Assembly: GCA_016190445.1 (NCBI GenBank) | Contig: JACPQL010000051.1 | Location: forward strand, 102,505-166,504 | Direction: 5' to 3' | Source of the DNA: Chloroflexota bacterium | GTDB lineage: Bacteria; Chloroflexota; Dehalococcoidia; Lucifugimonadales; JACPQL01 | DNA: 64,000 nt | Part shown: positions 51,360 to 60,942 of the stretch, piece by piece | Numbering within the stretch: the stretch's first letter is position 1 | Layout: every line of letters begins with the position of its first letter | The notes under the pieces: generated by a model | Database searches by the model: none | The model's input: only the letters and a program-made list of their open reading frames with translations | Told to the model about the DNA's origin: nothing | Position numbers and translations under genes: made by a program

Positions 51360-52669
51360 GGCAGTATGCTCTCCCCTCTCAGGATGCGAGCGATGTCGAA
51401 GTAGGTCACGACCACAATGAGCGAAAGCAATACCACAAACCCCACCAGGTGGACAAATCCCTCCTTCTGCGGAGGCACCCGTTTCCCACCGCGGACCACC
51501 TCTAGCAGGACGAACATCAGGCGACCGCCATCCAGCATGGGGATGGGCAGGATGTTGAGGATGGCCAGGTTCATGCTGAGCAGGGCCGTGAAACTGATCA
51601 GGGGAATGATGCCGGCCCTTGCTACCTCGCCGGTGAGCTGCGCTATCCCCACGGGCCCTGCTACCTGGGGCGGTGCGGCCCCTACTATCCAGCGGCCTAC
51701 TTCGTTCTTGAATGCCGCCAGCACCGTGCCCATGTGGCTGGCAGCGTGAGGCACCGCCCGCCATGGGGGCTCGGAGCGTCTCTCCAGGGGCCTCTCGGCC
51801 AGCTCCAGCCCAGGTATCCCCTGCCCCTGCGCCACGCTGTCCGCAGGCAGAGCCAACTCGACAACCCTCCCACCCCGCCACACCCCGACAGGTACGGAGG
51901 CCCCGGGGTCACTGGCACGGAAGTCGTCCAGGACAACAGGCAGCCACTCCGAGTAGAAAATGGGGGTCTCCCCCACCAGAAGCACGGCGTCCCCGGGCTG
52001 GAGACCCATAGCCGCAGCGGGCGAGCCCGGCGCCACGCTGGCCACCGAGACCCTGGCATCCGCAATGACAACACCCACGGCCCCCTGGCCTTCGGGGGGC
52101 TTGAAGCGAGGCACCACGCGGGCAGTATAGGTCTCTCCCCCACGCCATCCCACCCAGTCCGTCTCAGCGCCCAGTCGGCTCTGGATGGTCTCCCGAAGTT
52201 CGAGGCTGTTGGTAATGGAGCGGTTGTGAATCCGCAGCACCGCGTCCCCCGGCTGGATGCCCGCCATCGCCGCGGGAGAACCTGCGGCCACCTCCATAAT
52301 CACCACGTCGGTCACCATCGTCTGCTGGGGCACCATGAACAAAGCGGCGAAGAGCACCAGCGGCAGGAGAGCGTTCATGAATGCGCCCGCCCCCAGCACC
52401 ACCACTCGCACGCCGGGGCTTCTGCGCGCCAGGCTGCGTGGGTCCGTCGGGTCCTCCTCGCCTACCAGCTTCACGAAGCCACCCAGGGGCAGCAGGTTCA
52501 GCGAGTAGACCGTCTCCCCCCTTCGGATGCCAAAGATGCGGGGAGGATAGCCGAAGCCGAACTCCAGCACCCGGATGCCATAGGCCTTGGCGGCCACGAA
52601 GTGCCCCAACTCGTGGACCAACACCAGGACGGCCAAGACAAAGATGAAGGTGGCGATGGTGACGAACAC
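51356..52669 (-). CDS. rseP: RseP-type site-2 intramembrane metalloprotease
   Basis: M50 protease that cuts transmembrane segments of anti-sigma factors and signal remnants. The N-terminal span has HExxH in VLVHELGHFVAAKAYG, with GYPPRIFGIRRGETVYSLNLLPLGGFVKLVGEEDP. Two PDZ-like domains follow (PAAMAGIQPGDAVLRI; PAAAMGLQPGDAVLLV). The third metal ligand is in MNLAILNILPIPMLDGGRLMFVL. Length 437 is normal. GTG 52669 starts two bases after the dxr stop. No anti-sigma factor gene is in the window. Confidence 0.95.
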   Translation of the reverse strand: MFVTIATFIFVLAVLVLVHELGHFVAAKAYGIRVLEFGFGYPPRIFGIRRGETVYSLNLLPLGGFVKLVGEEDPTDPRSLARRSPGVRVVVLGAGAFMNALLPLVLFAALFMVPQQTMVTDVVIMEVAAGSPAAMAGIQPGDAVLRIHNRSITNSLELRETIQSRLGAETDWVGWRGGETYTARVVPRFKPPEGQGAVGVVIADARVSVASVAPGSPAAAMGLQPGDAVLLVGETPIFYSEWLPVVLDDFRASDPGASVPVGVWRGGRVVELALPADSVAQGQGIPGLELAERPLERRSEPPWRAVPHAASHMGTVLAAFKNEVGRWIVGAAPPQVAGPVGIAQLTGEVARAGIIPLISFTALLSMNLAILNILPIPMLDGGRLMFVLLEVVRGGKRVPPQKEGFVHLVGFVVLLSLIVVVTYFDIARILRGESILP

Positions 52670-52671
52670 GG

Positions 52672-53802
52672 CTATCCGCCCGCCACTTCCAGGGCCTTGC
52701 GCTTGGCCCAGGAGTCACCCTCCAGAATGGCGTCCAGGGAGGCGCCAGACTCCGGGCGGTGCGCCTCCAGCACCGCGGCCACCACGCGGTGGATATCCGC
52801 GAACCCGAGGCGCCTGCGCAAGAACAGGTCCACCGCCACCTCATCGGCGGCGCTGAGCACCGCTGGGTAGGTCCCCCCTGCCTGGCCCGCCTCCAGGGCC
52901 AGCTTGAAGCAGGGGTGCCGCGCCAGGTCGAGCCGCTCAAAGCTGAGGATACCCGTCTCCACGGCGTTGAAACGGGAGAGCTGCGGGTTGGGCAGTCGCC
53001 GGGGATAGAAGAGCGCATACTGGATGGGGAGGCGCATATCCGGCGGGCTGAGTTGCGCCTTCACCGAGCCGTCCACAAACTCCACCATGGAGTGGATGAT
53101 GCTCTGAGGATGGACCACCACCTCTATCTTCTCCCAGGGTATGTCAAACAGCCAGTGGCTCTCGATCACCTCGAACGCCTTGTTCATGAGGGTGGCCGAG
53201 TCCACGGTGATCTTGGGGCCCATCTTCCAGGTGGGGTGACGCAAGGCCTGCTCGGGGGTTACCCGGGCCACCTCCTCCGCCGACCAGGTGCGGAAGGGGC
53301 CACCGGAGGCGGTGATAATGAGGCGGGCCACCTCCCGGTCCTCGCCACGAAGGCACTGCCAGATGGCGCTGGGCTCGCTGTCCACGGGCAGCAGGGCCAC
53401 GCCGTGGCGCTGCGCCTCCCGGGTGATGAGCTCCCCCGCCATGACGATGACCTCTTTGTTGGCCAGAGCTACAGCCTTGCCCGCCCGGATAGCCTCCAGG
53501 GTGGGCAGGAGAGCGGCTGCACCGGTGGTAGCCACCATGACCAGCTCCGTATCCGGGTGGAGCACCATCTCCTCCATGCTGGCGCACTGGCACCCATCCA
53601 GCCCAGCCTTTGCCGCCAGCTCGGGAGCACCGTCGCAGCCTATGAAGCGGGGCCGGAACTCTCTGGCCTGGCGGACCAGAAGCTCCTGGTTCTGCCAGCA
53701 GGCCAGGCCCACCACGGAGAAGGAGTCGGGGAAGGCGCGAACAATGTCCAGCGTCTGTTGGCCGATGGAACCTGTGGAGCCAAGGACAACGATGCCCGTC
53801 AC
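52672..53802 (-). CDS. dxr: 1-deoxy-D-xylulose-5-phosphate reductoisomerase
   Basis: Dxr makes MEP from DXP with NADPH. The 376 residues from GTG 53802 begin TGIVVLGSTGSIGQQTLD (Rossmann motif); ALANKEVIVMAGELI, LLPVDSEPSAIWQCL (metal-binding Asp-Glu) and ITASGGPFRTW form the active site, and SLxxWP-like IPWEKIEVVVHPQSIIHSMVEF follows. The start overlaps the cdsA stop (GTGA). The longer frame to 54084 is spurious. Confidence 0.97.
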   Translation of the reverse strand: MTGIVVLGSTGSIGQQTLDIVRAFPDSFSVVGLACWQNQELLVRQAREFRPRFIGCDGAPELAAKAGLDGCQCASMEEMVLHPDTELVMVATTGAAALLPTLEAIRAGKAVALANKEVIVMAGELITREAQRHGVALLPVDSEPSAIWQCLRGEDREVARLIITASGGPFRTWSAEEVARVTPEQALRHPTWKMGPKITVDSATLMNKAFEVIESHWLFDIPWEKIEVVVHPQSIIHSMVEFVDGSVKAQLSPPDMRLPIQYALFYPRRLPNPQLSRFNAVETGILSFERLDLARHPCFKLALEAGQAGGTYPAVLSAADEVAVDLFLRRRLGFADIHRVVAAVLEAHRPESGASLDAILEGDSWAKRKALEVAGG

Positions 53803-54617
53803 GAGAGGACCCCTCGTAACACATAGTACACAAGCACCATAGTGAACACAAGGCTGTCCACCCTGTCCAGCACACCGCCATGCCCTGGGATGAGGTGCCC
53901 GGCCTCCTTGGCCTGGGCGCCCCGCTTCAGCATGGACTCTGAGAGGTCGCCTAGCTGCGCCACCACGCCGATGCCTGCTCCCAGAACGGCCACCCACCAC
54001 CACGCCATCTCCAGATGCAGGAGGATGCCCAGGGCCACCGCTGCCGCCACCGCTCCCACCAGACCGCCGGCAGCGCCCTCCCACGTCTTCCCCGGGCTTA
54101 TGCTGGGGGCCATCCGGTGCCTTCCGATGCTCCTGCCCACGAAGTAGGCGGAGGTATCCGTGGCAAAGGTGGCCAGCAGCGCCAGGAGGAGCCAGGCGAC
54201 CCCGTAGTCTTGACGCAGGAACACGGCATGGAGCAGGGTTATGCCCAGGTATACGGGGCCAGCCACAGTGAAAGCCCAGGCTGAGAAGGCGTCCTGTCTA
54301 TCCCGCCGCGCCAAGACCCAGAGCAGCGCCCCCAGCGCCCCCACCACCATCACCAGCAGAGCAACACCCTGACCGTAGGCCGATCCCGCCACCACCAGGG
54401 AGGCGGTCCACAACAGGCCAAAGGACAGGACGGGGCGAGCACCTGCCCCCGCGCCCAGGGCGTAGAACTCCCGCAGGCCGAGGAGCGCCGCCGCCACAAC
54501 CATAAGGGTGAGCCACCAGGCGCCAGCCCACACCGCCAGCAACAGGAGAGGGAGGGCCACCAGGGCAGTCAGCGTCCGAGGCAGGAGCGAGGCATCCTGC
54601 GGCACCCAGCGTGTCAT
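53799..54617 (-). CDS. cdsA: Phosphatidate cytidylyltransferase CdsA
   Basis: CdsA makes CDP-diacylglycerol, the phospholipid branch point. The 272 residues have about seven spans, with DTSAYFVGRSIGRHRMAPSISPGKTWEGAAGGLVG and the signature ESMLKRGAQAKEAGHLIPGHGGVLDRVDS, in which the KD of the consensus is KE. ATG 54617 directly abuts the uppS stop. Confidence 0.95.
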   Translation of the reverse strand: MTRWVPQDASLLPRTLTALVALPLLLLAVWAGAWWLTLMVVAAALLGLREFYALGAGAGARPVLSFGLLWTASLVVAGSAYGQGVALLVMVVGALGALLWVLARRDRQDAFSAWAFTVAGPVYLGITLLHAVFLRQDYGVAWLLLALLATFATDTSAYFVGRSIGRHRMAPSISPGKTWEGAAGGLVGAVAAAVALGILLHLEMAWWWVAVLGAGIGVVAQLGDLSESMLKRGAQAKEAGHLIPGHGGVLDRVDSLVFTMVLVYYVLRGVLS

Positions 54618-55361
54618 CTAACTCTCAGACACGAGCCTGCCGAACCTGCGCTGGCGCTGCTGGTAGGCCTCAATGGCCCGGTCCACCTCGGCAGCGTCGA
54701 AGTCGGGCCATAGGGTTGGAGTGCAGTAGTACTCGCTGTAGGCAGACTGCCACAGCAGGAAGTTGCTCAGCCGCTGCTCACCCGAGGTGCGGATGATGAG
54801 GTCAGGGTCGGGGATATCTGCGGCATACAGGTAGCGGCGGAAGATGTCCTCAGTAATCGCCTCTGGCGACACGCCGTCCCTCAGTATGGCCCGGACGGCG
54901 TCCAGTATCTCAGCCCGGCCTCCATAGTCGAAGGCGACGCACAGGGTGAGACCGGTGTTGTGCTCGGTCAGTGCCAGGGCCTTCTCCGCTGCCTGCCGGA
55001 GCTCCCTGGGGAGGTGTTCCAACCGGCCGAGATGCCGAAGCCGGACATTCTCCGTGTGCAGGTTCTTCGTTTCCCTGCCTATGACCTCCCCTAGCAACCC
55101 CATCAGCCCGTTTACTTCCGGGTCGGGGCGCCCCCAGTTCTCAGTGGAAAAAGCGTAGAGAGTCAGGTACTCCACGGGGTACCGGCTGAAGGCGTGGATG
55201 ACCTTTCTGATGTTCTCGGTGGCCGCACGGTGCCCCTCCAGCCTGGGCAGCCCACGCTGGTACGCCCAGCGGCCGTTGCCGTCCATGATGACGGCGACGT
55301 GCCGAGGTATCCGTTGGGCCGGCGGGCTGTCTGAGGCGCGGGAGTCGGTACGGAGTGCCAT
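54618..55361 (-). CDS. uppS: Undecaprenyl diphosphate synthase UppS
   Basis: UppS adds eight isoprene units to FPP in cis for the cell-wall lipid carrier. The 247 residues have HVAVIMDGNGRWA (catalytic Asp), GHRAATENIRKV, TLYAFSTENWGRP and the C-terminal IIRTSGEQRLSNFLLWQ, with YSEYYCTPTLWPDFD. Standard length and order. It is between frr and cdsA, as in most bacteria. Confidence 0.97.
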   Translation of the reverse strand: MALRTDSRASDSPPAQRIPRHVAVIMDGNGRWAYQRGLPRLEGHRAATENIRKVIHAFSRYPVEYLTLYAFSTENWGRPDPEVNGLMGLLGEVIGRETKNLHTENVRLRHLGRLEHLPRELRQAAEKALALTEHNTGLTLCVAFDYGGRAEILDAVRAILRDGVSPEAITEDIFRRYLYAADIPDPDLIIRTSGEQRLSNFLLWQSAYSEYYCTPTLWPDFDAAEVDRAIEAYQQRQRRFGRLVSES

Positions 55362-55373
55362 GGCTCATGGAGG

Positions 55374-55946
55374 CTACACCTCCATCACCTCAGCTTCCTT
55401 GCGGCTACCCTCACGCTCCATCTCAGCGATGTGGGCGTCGGTGACCTTCTGCAACTGCTCCTGGGCACGCCGGAGGTCGTCCTCGGAGATCTCCTTCTTC
55501 TTCTCCAGGTCGCGCAGCTTCTCCAAAACGTCACGCCGCACATTGCGCACCGCCACCCTGCCCTCCTCCACCTTTCGCTTTACCAGGCGCACCAGCTCCC
55601 GACGGCGCTCCTCGGTCAGGGCCGCCAGGACGAGGCGGATCACCGTGCCGTCGTTGGAGGGATTGAGCCCCAGGTCAGATTGCTGGATGGCCCGCTCTAT
55701 GGCCCGGAAGGTCTGACGGTCCCAAGGCTGTATGACCAAAAGGCGGGCCTCAGGCACGGTTATGGTGGCGAGCTGGTTCAGCGGAGTGGGTGTGCCATAG
55801 TAGTCCACACTCAGGTGCTCCACCAGAGAGGGCGAGGCCCTGCCGGTGCGGATGCCGCCCAGCTCGCGCTCCAGGCTCTCCCCAGACCGCTTCATTCGTG
55901 CCTCGCCGTTCGCCAGGGCTTCCTCTACCTGTTCTGGCAAGACCAT
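55374..55946 (-). CDS. frr: Ribosome recycling factor
   Basis: RRF splits post-termination ribosomes with EF-G. The 190 residues have GESLERELGGIRTGRASPSLV and SVDYYGTPTPLNQLATITVPEARLLVIQPWD in the hinge region, and helix III with LTEERRRELVRLVKRKVEEG. Length is normal. Between pyrH and frr, a 14-base match to the CTAG element end (CTAGCAGGGTG, 55957-55967) occurs by chance or as a remnant. Confidence 0.96.
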   Translation of the reverse strand: MVLPEQVEEALANGEARMKRSGESLERELGGIRTGRASPSLVEHLSVDYYGTPTPLNQLATITVPEARLLVIQPWDRQTFRAIERAIQQSDLGLNPSNDGTVIRLVLAALTEERRRELVRLVKRKVEEGRVAVRNVRRDVLEKLRDLEKKKEISEDDLRRAQEQLQKVTDAHIAEMEREGSRKEAEVMEV

Positions 55947-55975
55947 GGTCGGTCTCCTAGCAGGGTGCTTCCTTC

Positions 55976-57236
<1,261 letters not shown>

Positions 57237-57257
57237 CAAAATCCTCCTGGCCGCAAA

Positions 57258-57285
57258 GGCCCCGGGCTTTAGCCGCCCCGGGGCC
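57258..57285 (-). other. Stem-loop between rpsB and tsf
   Basis: GGCCCCGG (57258-57265) and CCGGGGCC (57278-57285) pair over a 12-base loop in the 210-base gap between rpsB and tsf. It lacks a T-run in either direction, so it more likely tunes downstream expression or RNA stability than terminates. The rest of the gap shows nothing else. Confidence 0.45.
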
Positions 57286-57450
57286 GGATCAGGTCGAACC
57301 GCCTCTCCTAAGTAGCCACGGCGTCTGACCGCTCTTCACCACCTCCACCAAAGCCCGCCCCCACTGGGCAGGATACGCCTGCAAATCAATAGTCCCGGGG
57401 AACCTCAGCCCACACCGGCACCGGACAACCACCACCGGGCCGTACCCCGC

Positions 57451-58260
57451 CTAGGCGCCAGCGGGGACCGCCTCTGCCTGCGGCTCATGCCTGGCCGGCT
57501 CCCGCCCCTCCGACTCCCTCTCATAGGCGGAGCGCCTGTGCGCGCCGTCTATGCAGGCCCCGGCCATCTGGCTGGTAATGAGACGGATAGACCGGATGGC
57601 GTCGTCATTGCCCGGTATCGGGTACTGTATCAGGTCAGGATCGCAGTCGCTATCTACAATGGCCACTATGGGAATCTTCATGCGGTTGGCTTCAGCTACT
57701 GCGTTCTTCTCCTTGCCAATGTCCACCACAAACAAGGCACCTGGGAGCTCGGTCATCTCCTTGATACCTACCAGGTACTTGTTCATCTTGGCCATCTTGT
57801 CGTCCAGCTTCAGGGCCTCCTTCTTGGTCAGCACAGAGAACTCGCCCTTCAGCCGCCGCTCCTCCAGCCGGACCAGGTGGTCTATGCGGCCCTGGATAGT
57901 GTGGAAGTTGGTCAGGGTGCCGCCCAGCCAGCGCTGGTTGACGTAGAGCTGCCCTCCTCGCCGCGCCTCCTGCTCAATGGCCTCCTGGGCCTGCTTCTTG
58001 GTGCCCACAAAAAGGACCTTCTGCCCAGAAGCCGCCACGTCACTGGTGAACTGCCAGGCTTGCTCCAGCAGGGAGAGAGTCTGTTGCAAATCAATTATGT
58101 GGATACCGTTACGCTGGGCAAAGATGAACCTCTTCATCTTGGGGTTCCAGCGCCGCGTCTGGTGACCAAAGTGGACTCCTGCCTCCAGGAGCGCTTTCAT
58201 GCTAAGCGGCTCTATCTCAGCTACTGCCGCTTCCTGTACCTGAACCCTCTCTTCCGTCAT
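57451..58260 (-). CDS. rpsB: 30S ribosomal protein S2
   Basis: S2 binds the 30S head-body junction. The 269 residues include [62 protein letters not shown] and [31 protein letters not shown] ~35-residue Glu/Ala/Arg-rich tail follows the core. Start ATG 58260. It opens the long rpsB-to-ispG series on the minus strand. Confidence 0.97.
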   Translation of the reverse strand: MTEERVQVQEAAVAEIEPLSMKALLEAGVHFGHQTRRWNPKMKRFIFAQRNGIHIIDLQQTLSLLEQAWQFTSDVAASGQKVLFVGTKKQAQEAIEQEARRGGQLYVNQRWLGGTLTNFHTIQGRIDHLVRLEERRLKGEFSVLTKKEALKLDDKMAKMNKYLVGIKEMTELPGALFVVDIGKEKNAVAEANRMKIPIVAIVDSDCDPDLIQYPIPGNDDAIRSIRLITSQMAGACIDGAHRRSAYERESEGREPARHEPQAEAVPAGA

Positions 58261-58418
58261 AGCACCTCTTCTTTCCAGACGACCGTTGTCCCGCCTTTTC
58301 CAGACACCAGATTCCCATCTACCCTAAGGAGGTGGGTATCTAGATACCAATGTCAGAGGCCTTCCTGGAGGGCCCACACTGGCACAAACGGACCAGGCAC
58401 GCGACCAAATGCGAAGGT

Positions 58419-58447
58419 AGTATAGCATAGAGGCCAGCTTTCAACAA
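58419..58447 (-). promoter_or_regulatory. rpsB promoter with ~150-base leader
   Basis: On the minus strand TTGTTG (58447-58442), 17-base spacer, TATACT (58424-58419). The leader to the rpsB start at 58260 is about 150 bases and contains the inverted pair GGTATCTAGATACC (around 58336-58349). S2-binding leaders are known in bacteria, but no match was verified. Confidence 0.6.
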
Positions 58448-58487
58448 CGGCCCTCGCGGGGCGCCACAGACTGACGGCGGTGGTATC

Positions 58488-59906
58488 ATGGGCAAGGCGT
58501 GGCCCCTCGCTGTGGCCGCTCACTCCCCAGTCTGGAGGTGTCCCTTGGAACCATTCGAAATCTCGGTGGTCGAGGCCAGCGCCCGTATCCGTCGGGGCGA
58601 CCTGTCTCCGGTGGCCCTGGTCGAGTCCCTCATCGCACGCATAGAGTCACTAGAGCCGACCTTGAGGGCATGGGTCACGCTGGACCGGGACGGCGCCACG
58701 CAGCAGGCCCAGGACCGCCAGCGGGAGTTGGAGAGAGGGACCTACCGAGGGCCCCTGCACGGCATACCTGTAGGTGTGAAGGACATCTTCCATACAGCGG
58801 GACTGAGGACCACCGCCTGCTCCCGACTCTATGCCGACTTTGTGCCCACCCGCGACGCCACCTGCGTGGCCCGGCTGAGAGAGGCGGGCGCCATAATACT
58901 TGGCAAGACCGTAACCACCGAGTTCGCCACCGCTGACCCCCCTCCCACCCGCAACCCCTGGAACGCCGCCCACACGCCCGGCGGCTCCAGCAGCGGCTCC
59001 GCAGCGTCCGTGGCCGCCAGAGCGTGCCCTGCGGCCCTGGGCTCCCAGACCGCGGGCTCGGTGCTCAGGCCCGCCGCCTACAACGGCATCGTGGGGCTCA
59101 AGCCCACTTACGGGAGGCTCAGCCGGTGGGGAGTGTTCGCCGTTAGCTGGTCCCTGGATACTATGGGTGTGCTGGCGCGCACCGTGGAGGACTCGTCCCT
59201 GCTGCTCCAGGCCATGGCTGGCGCCGACCCCAAGGACCCCGCCTCCTCCACTAGGCCGGTGCCAGACTACCTGGCGGAGATGAACGGCATGGACCGGCCT
59301 CCCCGCGTGGGACTGGTTAGGGAGTTCTTCTACGGCCGCGCCACTGATGAGGTGCGCCGCCACACCGACGCCACGGCCCAGCGGCTGGCCGAGGCCGGCG
59401 CGGTGGTGGAGGAGATAAGGCTCCCCCGCAGCTTCTACTCGGTGCACCCCGCCCACTGGGCGATGGCCCGCGCCGAATGCGCCTCTGTCCACGAGGGGCT
59501 CTTCCTCCAGCGGAGGGAGGAGTACAGCCCAATGATACGCCGCTGGATAGAGGAGGGCTTCACCATACCAGCCACGCGCTACCTCCAGGCCCAGCGGCTG
59601 CGTCGCAGGTTCCAGGAGGAGATGGCGACAGTCCTGGAGCGAGCGGATGTACTGCTCACGCCTGCCACCACCTCTGAGGCACCCCGTGACCTCACCACCA
59701 CCGGCAACCCCATCTTTCAGACCCCGTGGACCTTCGCTGGCCTGCCGGCCATCGCCATCCCATCGGGGCTGAGCCGGTCCGGGCTGCCCTTGGGGGTCCA
59801 GCTTGCGGCTGCCCCCTTTGCGGAAGGAAAGCTCCTGGCAGCGGCCCGCTGGTGTGAGAGGGAGTTGGGGGTCCGCCTGGCCCCGCCGGGGCTGGGGCTT
59901 AGCTAG
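58488..59906 (+). CDS. Amidase (amidase signature / GatA-like family)
   Basis: The 472-residue amidase-signature enzyme has the catalytic Lys in GIPVGVKDIFHTAGLRTTAC, the cis-Ser/Ser nucleophile region THTPGGSSSGSAASVAAR-like (N-A-A-H-T-P-GGSSSGSAA), and GSQTAGSVLRPAAYNGIVGLKPTYGR. It is divergent from rpsB, and no gatB or gatC adjoins, so a free amide hydrolase is more likely than a tRNA amidotransferase. Substrate unknown. ATG 58488 is the longest start; the homologous part begins near TTG 58545. Confidence 0.88.
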   Translation: MGKAWPLAVAAHSPVWRCPLEPFEISVVEASARIRRGDLSPVALVESLIARIESLEPTLRAWVTLDRDGATQQAQDRQRELERGTYRGPLHGIPVGVKDIFHTAGLRTTACSRLYADFVPTRDATCVARLREAGAIILGKTVTTEFATADPPPTRNPWNAAHTPGGSSSGSAASVAARACPAALGSQTAGSVLRPAAYNGIVGLKPTYGRLSRWGVFAVSWSLDTMGVLARTVEDSSLLLQAMAGADPKDPASSTRPVPDYLAEMNGMDRPPRVGLVREFFYGRATDEVRRHTDATAQRLAEAGAVVEEIRLPRSFYSVHPAHWAMARAECASVHEGLFLQRREEYSPMIRRWIEEGFTIPATRYLQAQRLRRRFQEEMATVLERADVLLTPATTSEAPRDLTTTGNPIFQTPWTFAGLPAIAIPSGLSRSGLPLGVQLAAAPFAEGKLLAAARWCERELGVRLAPPGLGLS

Positions 59907-59922
59907 CGCACCCTTGGCCGCA

Positions 59923-59951
59923 TTGACAATGGTGACCGTGCATGATAAATT
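59923..59951 (+). promoter_or_regulatory. Sigma-70 promoter ahead of CIRCE
   Basis: TTGACA (59923-59928), 17 bases, TAAATT (59946-59951). The CIRCE operator follows eleven bases later, overlapping the expected transcription start. Confidence 0.65.
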
Positions 59952-59961
59952 TATACACTAA

Positions 59962-59988
59962 TTAGCACTCTCGTACTGAGAGTGCTAT
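59962..59988 (+). promoter_or_regulatory. CIRCE heat-shock operator (HrcA site)
   Basis: TTAGCACTC, nine bases, GAGTGCTAT, which is the CIRCE inverted repeat with one mismatch at the last base. HrcA repressor binds this element, normally before groESL, dnaK or hrcA. Here it precedes the FmdB-type gene and dtd. Confidence 0.9.
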
Positions 59989-60012
59989 GCCTTGGTTGGT
60001 GGAGGACAGGAA

Positions 60013-60315
60013 GTGCCGCGCTACGACTATCAGTGTCCGTCGTGTAATCACCGATTTGAGCTCAAGCAGGGGTTCGACGCCGACCCCATCCAGCCGTGCC
60101 CGGTCTGCAACCGGTCTGCTCAGCGGCGCATATACGCGGTGGGCGTCATCTACAAGGGCTCAGGCTGGTACACCACCGACTACGCCCGTTCCAGCGCCAA
60201 CTTCCCCAGCAGCAACGGCTCGGACAACCACGACAAAGCGACGCCAGTCCCTCCCTCCAGCGAGTCCTCCGCTCCAAAGGAAACCCTCTCGGAGGCCAAG
60301 TCCAAGGAGAGCTAG
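60013..60315 (+). CDS. FmdB-type zinc ribbon protein under CIRCE control
   Basis: A 100-residue protein from GTG 60013 with GGAGG seven bases upstream. PRYDYQCPSCNHRFELKQGF and CPVCNRSAQRR contain two CxxC pairs; GVIYKGSGWYTTDYAR is the conserved tail of the FmdB family. The last ~35 residues are Ser-, Pro- and Lys-rich and probably disordered. It has a promoter and a CIRCE operator, implying heat-shock or folding-stress induction. The function of this family is not established. dtd follows after 3 bases. Confidence 0.88.
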   Translation: MPRYDYQCPSCNHRFELKQGFDADPIQPCPVCNRSAQRRIYAVGVIYKGSGWYTTDYARSSANFPSSNGSDNHDKATPVPPSSESSAPKETLSEAKSKES

Positions 60316-60318
60316 CCG

Positions 60319-60783
60319 GTGCGCGCCCTGGTACAGCGAGTGAGCCAGGGCTCCGTTCGAGTTGGTACCACAGTTGTAGGCACCATCGGGACTGGGTTGG
60401 TGGTCTTCCTGGGAATGGGGAAAGAGGACACGGAGGAGGACGCCCGCTACCTGGTGGAGAAGGTCCTTAATCTCCGGGTGTTCCCCGACGAGACTGGCAG
60501 GTTCAATCGCTCCGCCCTGGATATAGGGGCGGAGCTTTTGCTGGTAAGCCAGTTCACCCTTTACGCCGACACGCGCCGGGGCAGGCGCCCCAGCTTCGCC
60601 GACGCGGCATCGCCGGAGCGGGCGGAGCCCGAGTTCCGTCAAGTGGTGGACCTCTTCCGCCAGAGCGGCCTTCGAGTAGAGACCGGGCGCTTCCAGGAGC
60701 ACATGCTGGTGGAGTTGGTCAACGACGGCCCGGTGACCATCTGGCTGGAGAGTGAGGAGCGCCACCGCCCTCGAAGGGGCTAG
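60319..60783 (+). CDS. dtd: D-aminoacyl-tRNA deacylase
   Basis: Dtd removes D-amino acids (and glycine misacylated on tRNA-Ala) from tRNA. The 154 residues show RALVQRVSQGSVRVG, the conserved LLVSQFTLYADTRRGRRPSF and VELVNDGPVTIWLES with the Gly-cisPro-like GPVT motif. GTG 60319 starts three bases after the FmdB-type stop, so dtd is very probably expressed from the CIRCE-controlled promoter. Confidence 0.95.
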   Translation: MRALVQRVSQGSVRVGTTVVGTIGTGLVVFLGMGKEDTEEDARYLVEKVLNLRVFPDETGRFNRSALDIGAELLLVSQFTLYADTRRGRRPSFADAASPERAEPEFRQVVDLFRQSGLRVETGRFQEHMLVELVNDGPVTIWLESEERHRPRRG

Positions 60784-60826
60784 GACCTGCTTTCGCAAGT
60801 CAGCGTACACAAGGGCGTACCCTAAG

Positions 60827-60913
60827 TTCCCGCTCATGTCCTTCGACAGGGCTCAGGATGAGCGGGAACTTTCCGCCGCTCGTGGTGAGCCTGTCGAACC
60901 ATACGAGCGGCGG
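60827..60913. repeat. Tandem pair of REP-like palindromes between convergent genes
   Basis: 60827-60868 is TTCCCGCTCAT...TTCGACAGGGCTCAG...ATGAGCGGGAA; 60873-60913 is CCGCCGCTCGT...TGTCGAACC...ACGAGCGGCGG. They lie between dtd and the nickel/cobalt transporter gene, both 3' ends, like the pair at 22934-23008. Confidence 0.78.
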
Positions 60914-60942
60914 ATGGTGACGCGCTCTTTCGCAACCAGGGG

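Noticed and set aside
54945-55158. TGA as a general sense codon in this organism
   Set aside because: TGA ends many genes here correctly (for example hisH/hisA neighbours, rseP, dxr, ruvC overlaps), so the code is standard; only the two specific cases need explanation.
55957-55970. Fifth CTAG element copy between pyrH and frr
   Set aside because: Only 11-14 bases match one end and no second end is nearby; coincidence cannot be excluded.
58488-59906. GatA subunit of the tRNA amidotransferase
   Set aside because: No gatB or gatC nearby and only general amidase-signature similarity; called as amidase.
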